Assembly: GCA_011048475.1 (NCBI GenBank)
Contig: DSDZ01000468.1
Location: 1 to 11,246, forward strand
Source of the DNA: Bacteroides sp.
Lineage (GTDB): Bacteria > Bacteroidota > Bacteroidia > Bacteroidales > GCA-2748055
Length of the DNA stretch: 11,246 nt
Direction: 5' to 3'
Shown here: piece after piece, positions 6,900 to 11,246 of the stretch
How the letters are laid out: each line of letters begins with the position of its first letter
Position numbering within the stretch: the stretch's first letter is position 1
Notes under the pieces: model-generated
The model's database searches: none
What the model saw: the letters and a program-made list of their open reading frames with translations, nothing else
Told to the model about the DNA's origin: nothing
Translations under genes and position numbers: made by a program

Positions 6900-6999
6900 C
6901 GCAAAGCGGGTAACCTAACGCCCGCGCAGCGATTATCCCTAAATTCCTAACGCTTGCGAAGCAAGCAACCTAACTCCCCTAACGCCCGCGCAGCGGGCA
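6900..6999. repeat. Hairpin-forming tandem repeat, period 32 bases, between convergent genes
   Basis: CCTAACGC begins at 6914, 6946 and 6978, exactly 32 bases apart. Unit 2 forms GCTTGC-GAA-GCAAGC (6952-6966) and unit 3 forms GCCCGC-GCA-GCGGGC (6984-6998), so two stem positions changed on both arms together. Unit 1 keeps the left arm but its right arm is broken. A degenerate partial copy (AAGCGGGTAACCTAAC) precedes it. The array fills the gap between the serpin stop and the lpdA stop. It may act as a bidirectional terminator or mRNA 3'-end protector, or be a dispersed intergenic repeat; no T-tract is present. Confidence 0.8.
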
Positions 7000-8391
7000 C
7001 TATATATGTATCACTTCCCCGTACGCCGCTGCGGCCGCCTCCATGATGGCCTCCGACATGGTGGGATGCGGGTGGACTGCTTTGATGATCTCCTCCCCGG
7101 TGGTCTCCAGCTTCCTGGCCACCACGATCTCGGCGATCATTTCGGTCACGTTGGCCCCGATCATATGGGCGCCCAGCAGTTCGCCGTATTTTGCATCGAA
7201 GACCAGTTTCACAAAGCCTTCCTTGGCCCCTGCAGCCGAAGCTTTGCCCGAGGCGGTGAAGGGAAATTTCCCCACCTTCAGCTCGTACCCGGCTTCCCTG
7301 GCCGCTTTCTCGGTCATCCCCACCGACGCCACCTCGGGACTGGTGTAGGTACAGGCCGGTGTGTTCTGGTAATCCACGGGACGGGGATCATGACCGGCAA
7401 TCTTCTCCACGCAGGTGATCCCTTCGGCCGAGGCCACATGGGCAAGGGCGGGTCCGCCGACGATATCGCCGATGGCATAAATGCCGTTCACGCTGGTCCG
7501 GTAAAACTGATCCACCTTCACCCTGCCGTTTTCCACTTCGACCCCGACCTCTTCCAGGCCGATGTTTTCGATGTTGGGGGTGATCCCCACCGCCGAAAGC
7601 ACCACCTCGGCCTCAACCCCCGTCTCCCCCTTGGGAGTCTTGACAACTGCTTTGCACATGTCGCCCGATGTGTCCACGCTTTCCACCGAGGAACCGGTCA
7701 TCACCTTCATCTTGGATTTCTTGAACGAGCGTTCCAGCTGTTTGGAAACCTCCTCGTCCTCCAGCGGAACTACATTTGGCAGAAATTCCACCAGCGTGAC
7801 TTCCGTGCCAAGGGTACTGTAAAAATATGCGAACTCGCTGCCTATGGCTCCCGAACCGACCACCAGCATTGATTCTGGCAGCTTTTCAAGGGTCATTGCC
7901 TCCCGGTATCCGATGATCTTTTTGCCATCCTGCTTCAGGTTGGGGAGCTCCCTGGACCTTGCCCCCGTGGCAAGGATGACATGGTCGGCCTCCACGATGG
8001 TGGTCCCGCCATCCCCGTCCGTCACTTCCACCTTCCCGGGCGATTTCAGCCTGCCGGTACCCTGGATGGCCTCGATTTTGTTCTTCTTGAAGAGGAACTG
8101 GACCCCCTTGCTCATCCCATCGGCAACCGTCCTGCTCCGTTCGACCATCTTTGCCAGGTCGGGACTGACCGAACCGTCCAACGCCACACCGTAATCCCCC
8201 GCATGCCGGAAATAGTCGTATACCTGTGCGCTTTTCAGCAGGGATTTCGTGGGGATGCAGCCCCAGTTCAGGCAGACTCCGCCCAGGGATTCCTTTTCCA
8301 CCACGGCGGTCTTGAGTCCCAGTTGAGAGGCGCGGATGGCAGCCACATACCCTCCCGGTCCGCTGCCGATGACGATCAGATCATATTTCAT
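7000..8391 (-). CDS. lpdA: Dihydrolipoyl dehydrogenase (E3)
   Basis: This 463-residue flavoprotein reoxidises dihydrolipoyl groups with NAD+ for 2-oxo-acid dehydrogenase complexes and the glycine cleavage system, in the cytoplasm. Seen: FAD-binding GSGPGGYVAAIRA (9-21); redox disulfide GGVCLNWGCIPTKS with Cys40 and Cys45; the NAD-binding motif VVGSGAIGSEFAYF in mid-protein; the second FAD motif GIYAIGDIVGGPALAH; and the C-terminal catalytic HPHPTMSEA with His442 and Glu447. Length is normal and all key residues are present. No E1 or E2 gene is adjacent, so it probably serves complexes encoded elsewhere. It converges on the serpin. Immediately upstream lies an AT-rich island, so any promoter must be inside or beyond that island; I see no TAnnTTTG box and no strong Shine-Dalgarno before the ATG. 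Identity is firm; the partner complex is not known. Confidence 0.97.
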   Translation of the reverse strand: MKYDLIVIGSGPGGYVAAIRASQLGLKTAVVEKESLGGVCLNWGCIPTKSLLKSAQVYDYFRHAGDYGVALDGSVSPDLAKMVERSRTVADGMSKGVQFLFKKNKIEAIQGTGRLKSPGKVEVTDGDGGTTIVEADHVILATGARSRELPNLKQDGKKIIGYREAMTLEKLPESMLVVGSGAIGSEFAYFYSTLGTEVTLVEFLPNVVPLEDEEVSKQLERSFKKSKMKVMTGSSVESVDTSGDMCKAVVKTPKGETGVEAEVVLSAVGITPNIENIGLEEVGVEVENGRVKVDQFYRTSVNGIYAIGDIVGGPALAHVASAEGITCVEKIAGHDPRPVDYQNTPACTYTSPEVASVGMTEKAAREAGYELKVGKFPFTASGKASAAGAKEGFVKLVFDAKYGELLGAHMIGANVTEMIAEIVVARKLETTGEEIIKAVHPHPTMSEAIMEAAAAAYGEVIHI

Positions 8392-8417
8392 GCTTGCTGG
8401 ATTTTATGATTTTGTTA

Positions 8418-8456
8418 GCGACTATACGTGAATTTAAAATCTTGCAGCTACACGCA
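8418..8456. repeat. Imperfect direct repeats in the island's non-coding tail
   Basis: GCGACTATACGTG (8418-8430) and GCAGCTACACGCA (8444-8456) match at 8 of 13 positions, and all five differences are transitions. Between them is an AT-only core containing TTTAAA. They lie between lpdA and the inverted repeat next to the AT-rich hydrolase gene and may be part of a recombination site. Confidence 0.4.
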
Positions 8457-8461
8457 GGTGC

Positions 8462-8477
8462 TGTTATAGCCAGTTTT
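8462..8477. repeat. Left inverted repeat of the AT-rich island
   Basis: TGTTATAGCCAGTTTT matches the reverse complement of 9864-9879 (TATTATAGCCAATTTT) at 14 of 16 positions. It starts at the last base of the hydrolase stop codon and runs outward, so the pair brackets the gene closely. Confidence 0.7.
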
Positions 8478-9850
8478 TATTCTTTTTTAAATACAATTCT
8501 CATTTCACCTTCATAAAGCACAAATGTATTCTCTTTCACATTAAACACCAATTTTATATCTGCAGGTTCAAATTTAAAAGTATCATTTTCATAAGCATCC
8601 ATTGGTAGTTCACCCTGTCCGGTTGGTTGGGCGTATAATATGTTATCCTTTTTGGTAACACTAATTTTTAATGGGAATTTTTCATTGGAGTAAACACCTA
8701 CATATTTATCCAAATCTTCGGATTTTAATTCTATCTGCTTGTCAGTTATGATTGGTTCGTTATATAACACCTTTCTAATATCGCTGACAGGTAATGTCGT
8801 GGAGGGAAGGCTGTTGTTCTGTAAAAGTATGATTGTCTTATCATTGGTCAGGTGTCTTTCAATAAATGCGGTGTAACCCGCCCAACCACCTGAATGATTT
8901 ACTATTTTGCCATATTTTTCATTTTCAATAATAAACCAGCCAAAGCCATACGGATTTTCTTCTCCATCAGAAGTTTTTGATGATTGATATATTATTTTTT
9001 TATCACTTCTGTTTATAAGTTTATTAGTGTATAATGCTCTATCCCAAATTAGTAAGTCCCCAACTGTTGAGTTTACCATTCCATCCCCAACAATTCCGTC
9101 AAGATAATAAGTATAAAAAGTTTTGCCAAAACTGTCTGTTAGTACTTTGTTACCTAGACTATCTAATACATAGCCAAGAGCATAGTTTTCAACTTTCTGA
9201 GGTTTAAATCTGCTTCTATATACAAATGTATTGTTCATTTTTAGAGGCTCGAAGATGTATTGTTTCAAAAATTCTTCAAATGATTTTTTTGATGCTTTTT
9301 CAATTAATAGTCCTAGCAGTGCATATCCAGTATTGCTATATTCAAATTTCTCATCAGGTTGAAATCTTGCTTCAGGTTTATACTTTGAAAACTCATTTAC
9401 AATATCTTGATTGGTTGCAAATTTGGTTTTGTCCCATTTTTCTTCAAAAAGTTCCATATAATCTGGTAACCCGCCCGTATGATTTAACAGATTCCTTACT
9501 GTAATGCTCTCGTAATCTTTAAGTTCGGGAATGTATTTTGAAATTTTATCATCATAACTTAATTTACCCTGTTTTTGAAGAATGACAATTGCCATTGCCG
9601 TGAACTGTTTTGATACAGAGGCTAACTCAAAAATAGTTTCATCATTCAATTTTCTCTTTGACGCTTCATCCGCAAAACCATAACATTGTTTAAATACTAT
9701 TTTTCCTTTTTCTGCTATTAAAACATTACCATTAAAGGCATTTTTTTGATGCAGAGCTGTAAACAAACTATCCAATAAATGTATTTGAGCCGTCTGTCCA
9801 AATGATATAGTTGAAATAACTATGCCAATAATTATACTTATTTTTTTCAT
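8477..9850 (-). CDS. Secreted serine hydrolase, beta-lactamase/PBP4 family, AT-rich and probably acquired
   Basis: This 457-residue protein has a signal peptide (residues 1 to about 19, ending SFGQ) and so is exported. The fold is the class C beta-lactamase-related family (PF00144 type), whose members include esterases, D-amino-acid or D-Ala peptidases and lactamases. The catalytic triad of motifs is complete: ASVSKQF with Ser78 and Lys81, YSN at 171-173, and HSGG from His319. Conserved landmarks DDKISKYIPEL and NHTGGLPDY are present. Residues about 378-457 form a separate beta-rich C-terminal domain of the kind (DUF3471-like) often following this hydrolase domain. The substrate cannot be read from sequence, and resistance to antibiotics should not be assumed. 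Codon use is strongly AT-rich, unlike every neighbour, and inverted repeats bracket it, pointing to horizontal transfer. ATG at 9850 is the natural start. No promoter was recognised in the 40 bases upstream. Confidence 0.92.
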   Translation of the reverse strand: MKKISIIIGIVISTISFGQTAQIHLLDSLFTALHQKNAFNGNVLIAEKGKIVFKQCYGFADEASKRKLNDETIFELASVSKQFTAMAIVILQKQGKLSYDDKISKYIPELKDYESITVRNLLNHTGGLPDYMELFEEKWDKTKFATNQDIVNEFSKYKPEARFQPDEKFEYSNTGYALLGLLIEKASKKSFEEFLKQYIFEPLKMNNTFVYRSRFKPQKVENYALGYVLDSLGNKVLTDSFGKTFYTYYLDGIVGDGMVNSTVGDLLIWDRALYTNKLINRSDKKIIYQSSKTSDGEENPYGFGWFIIENEKYGKIVNHSGGWAGYTAFIERHLTNDKTIILLQNNSLPSTTLPVSDIRKVLYNEPIITDKQIELKSEDLDKYVGVYSNEKFPLKISVTKKDNILYAQPTGQGELPMDAYENDTFKFEPADIKLVFNVKENTFVLYEGEMRIVFKKE

Positions 9851-9863
9851 GTTGTTCTGTTCT

Positions 9864-9879
9864 AAAATTGGCTATAATA
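9864..9879. repeat. Right inverted repeat of the AT-rich island
   Basis: AAAATTGGCTATAATA lies 13 bases upstream of the hydrolase start codon and is the inverted partner of 8462-8477. G+C-rich sequence resumes within a few tens of bases, in the neighbouring hydrolase gene that ends at 9891. Confidence 0.7.
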
Positions 9880-9890
9880 ACGGAAAATGG

Positions 9891-11156
9891 TCAGGGTTTA
9901 GTTTTTTCCTGCCCGCCTGAATCCATCTGTTGAAAAAAGAGGTCAAAGAAACCGGGTACACTCTCTGAGGCAATTCCGTTGGGTGAGTTCTGGAGGAATG
10001 CGATCCCTGTTTTTTCCTCCGGGCAGAACGCGATCTCCGCCCGGTAACCCCGGACGTACCCCCCGTGGTACACGATCTTTCTTCCCCGGTAATGATAGAT
10101 CCTCCAGCCCAGGCTGTAGTGTCTTTCGCTGATCGGTCCCCACGCCCTGGTGTAGACCGCCTTCAGAGGCGTGTATATGACCGGCGTTGCGAGCTGACGG
10201 CATACCGTATCGGGGAAAATCTCCCCCCGGTTCCCGAGCAGGGCAAGCAACCATTGCCCCATGTCGTCAATGCTGGCATTGATCCCCGCGGCGGGGAGCA
10301 CATTATAGTACCCTTCATGGAGGTCCAGCGGGATATAGCCGTTTTTCCCCCTCACATGCGGATAAGCCACATTGTACGAGTGTCCCAGATCGATCCTGCC
10401 GGCCGACGCATCCTTCATTCCCAGCGGATCGAAGATCTTTTCATCCATTAGCTGTGTAAAAGGGGTGCCCGAGGCCTGCTCCGCAATCGGTGCGAACATG
10501 CTGAAAACCACGTTCTGGTATCCGTAGAGCGACCCGGGAGCCGCCGAGATATCCACCTCATGAAGCCTTTCAATGATATTCCCGAGAGGCTCGCCGGCTT
10601 CCACCAGGTTGTCATAGGCATGGGGAACCAGACCCGAGGTGTGACTCAGGATATGGCGGATGGTAAGTTCTGCGGTACTGGCCGAATCCTTCAGCCGGAA
10701 CCCGGGCAGGTAAGTCACCACCCTGTCGTCAAGGAAAAGAAGCCCTTCGTGCTCCAGCAGACAGGCCAGTGCGCCGGAAAATCCCTTGGATACTGAGGCC
10801 AGCCTGAAGACGGTTTGACTGTTCACCTTCGCATTGCCGCCTTTCCTCCTCACGCCATGGGTCCCGGTGGCCACCACCCGGCCGTCGTGCACGATGGTGA
10901 ATGCGGCACCCACCGTCTGCGTGCTGTCCAGGATCCTGCCCAACCGGAGGGTGTATTCCCGAATGGCTCCAAGCGCGGGTGTGGTCTCCTCTGCGGACAA
11001 CGCGGGTTCTGCCCCGGGGGACTCCTTATTTCGCAGGGCGGTTTCCGGGAGTCCGGGAGAAATTTCCGAGCCTGAATGCAACAGGATCGAAATGATCCCG
11101 ATCACCAGGATCAGGATGAATGCAAAAATCCATCTAAAATGCCCTTTCATGCGCAT
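9891..11156 (-). CDS. Membrane-anchored serine hydrolase, beta-lactamase/PBP4 family
   Basis: This 421-residue protein has one N-terminal hydrophobic helix (about residues 9-26, no lipobox Cys) and so is probably held in the inner membrane with the catalytic domain outside. Motifs of the PF00144-type fold are complete: ASVSKGF with Ser121 and Lys124, YQN at 213-215, and HGG from His364. LSHTSGLVPH and the DDRVVTYLPGF segment also fit. Residues about 30-65 are a flexible Pro/Glu/Ala-rich linker. Unlike the adjacent hydrolase it has no C-terminal add-on domain, and its G+C-rich codons match the chromosome. The reading frame opens at 11219, but I prefer ATG 11156 (or 11150). The 11219 start would put 21 non-signal residues before the membrane helix and would overlap a promoter candidate, whereas 11156 follows AAGAAAGGC. 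The substrate is unknown. Confidence 0.9.
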   Translation of the reverse strand: MRMKGHFRWIFAFILILVIGIISILLHSGSEISPGLPETALRNKESPGAEPALSAEETTPALGAIREYTLRLGRILDSTQTVGAAFTIVHDGRVVATGTHGVRRKGGNAKVNSQTVFRLASVSKGFSGALACLLEHEGLLFLDDRVVTYLPGFRLKDSASTAELTIRHILSHTSGLVPHAYDNLVEAGEPLGNIIERLHEVDISAAPGSLYGYQNVVFSMFAPIAEQASGTPFTQLMDEKIFDPLGMKDASAGRIDLGHSYNVAYPHVRGKNGYIPLDLHEGYYNVLPAAGINASIDDMGQWLLALLGNRGEIFPDTVCRQLATPVIYTPLKAVYTRAWGPISERHYSLGWRIYHYRGRKIVYHGGYVRGYRAEIAFCPEEKTGIAFLQNSPNGIASESVPGFFDLFFQQMDSGGQEKTKP

Positions 11157-11191
11157 GCCTTTCTTCCCGTGTCCACAATCATCATCAGCTG

Positions 11192-11219
11192 CAAAACTAC
11201 AATTATAACGAAAAACCAA
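11192..11219 (-). promoter_or_regulatory. Candidate promoter for the membrane-anchored serine hydrolase
   Basis: The minus strand reads TAGTTTTG at 11192-11199, a full match to the Bacteroidota -7 box TAnnTTTG, with TTG at 11217-11219 as a -33 element 17 bases upstream. This predicts a transcript start near 11185 and a leader of about 30 bases to the ATG at 11156. Spacing is slightly short of the usual, so confidence is moderate. Confidence 0.45.
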
Positions 11220-11246
11220 TCTGACTTTTTATGCACAAAATTGTCC

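Larger units (their letters stand above)
8392..9885. mobile_element. AT-rich single-gene island, cassette-like
   Basis: Base composition drops sharply: two 60-base samples inside hold 16 and 19 G/C, against 35 and 39 in samples from the genes on either side. The island holds one gene plus about 70 bases beyond its stop, and is bracketed by inverted repeats at 8462-8477 and 9864-9879. There is no transposase or integrase in it. A gene followed by a short structured non-coding tail recalls an integron cassette with an attC-like site, but I could not find both standard core sites. The boundaries are estimates from composition. Confidence 0.55.

Noticed and set aside
6914..7009. The 32-base periodic repeat as a CRISPR array
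   Set aside because: The repeated element itself has a 32-base period with hairpins in each unit. There are no unique spacers between constant repeats and no cas genes nearby.
7006..7872. Long plus-strand open frame (288 codons) opposite lpdA
   Set aside because: lpdA is complete and motif-verified on the other strand. The plus-strand product is rich in His and Gly with no family signal.
8477..11156. The two serine hydrolases as an antibiotic-resistance locus
   Set aside because: SxxK/YxN/HxG motifs are shared by esterases and peptidases of this superfamily. The HxG form and the C-terminal domain give no evidence for lactam hydrolysis.
11157..11219. Upstream ATG extension of the membrane-anchored hydrolase
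   Set aside because: The extra 21 residues precede a clear membrane helix, and the -7 box at 11192-11199 would fall inside the coding sequence. The start at 11156 is more natural.

Overview
The window most likely comes from a Bacteroidota (Bacteroidetes) chromosome with a G+C-rich background. Four things support this. An ECF sigma factor overlaps, by ATGA, a membrane-anchored protein ending in an outer-membrane barrel, a layout common in that phylum. Several intergenic regions carry TAnnTTTG-type -7 boxes. There is a lipoprotein serpin of the kind known from Bacteroidota. The lytic transglycosylase has a Bacteroidota-like C-terminal tail. I cannot name a genus.

Layout: positions 1-2326 (minus) hold most of uvrA, whose C-terminus runs off the left edge. 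Just upstream and probably in the same operon is a GH23 lytic transglycosylase (2353-3318, minus). A 169-base gap follows, then a two-gene minus-strand operon: an ECF sigma factor (4882-5430, TTG start with a strong Shine-Dalgarno) and a protein with a short cytoplasmic head, one membrane helix, a long Pro/Ser/Glu/Gly-rich spacer and a beta-barrel (3488-4885). A 201-base divergent region separates the sigma factor from a plus-strand lipoprotein serpin (5632-6870). That region holds a 28-base interrupted palindrome and a 9-bp stem-loop just before the serpin start.

The serpin converges on dihydrolipoyl dehydrogenase (7000-8391, minus). Between them lies a small array of roughly 32-base hairpin repeats whose stems co-vary. 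Upstream of lpdA is a strikingly AT-rich island (about 8392-9885) with one gene, a secreted serine hydrolase of the beta-lactamase/PBP4 family, bracketed by near-identical 16-base inverted repeats. It looks like a recently acquired single-gene cassette. Next to it is a second, G+C-rich membrane-anchored serine hydrolase of the same superfamily (9891-11156, minus) with its own promoter candidate.

Most genes are ordinary housekeeping or envelope functions. The accessory parts most worth following are the sigma/trans-envelope barrel pair with its divergent serpin, the AT-rich cassette-like island, and the co-varying hairpin repeats. All functional statements come from reading motifs by eye. No database search was possible.
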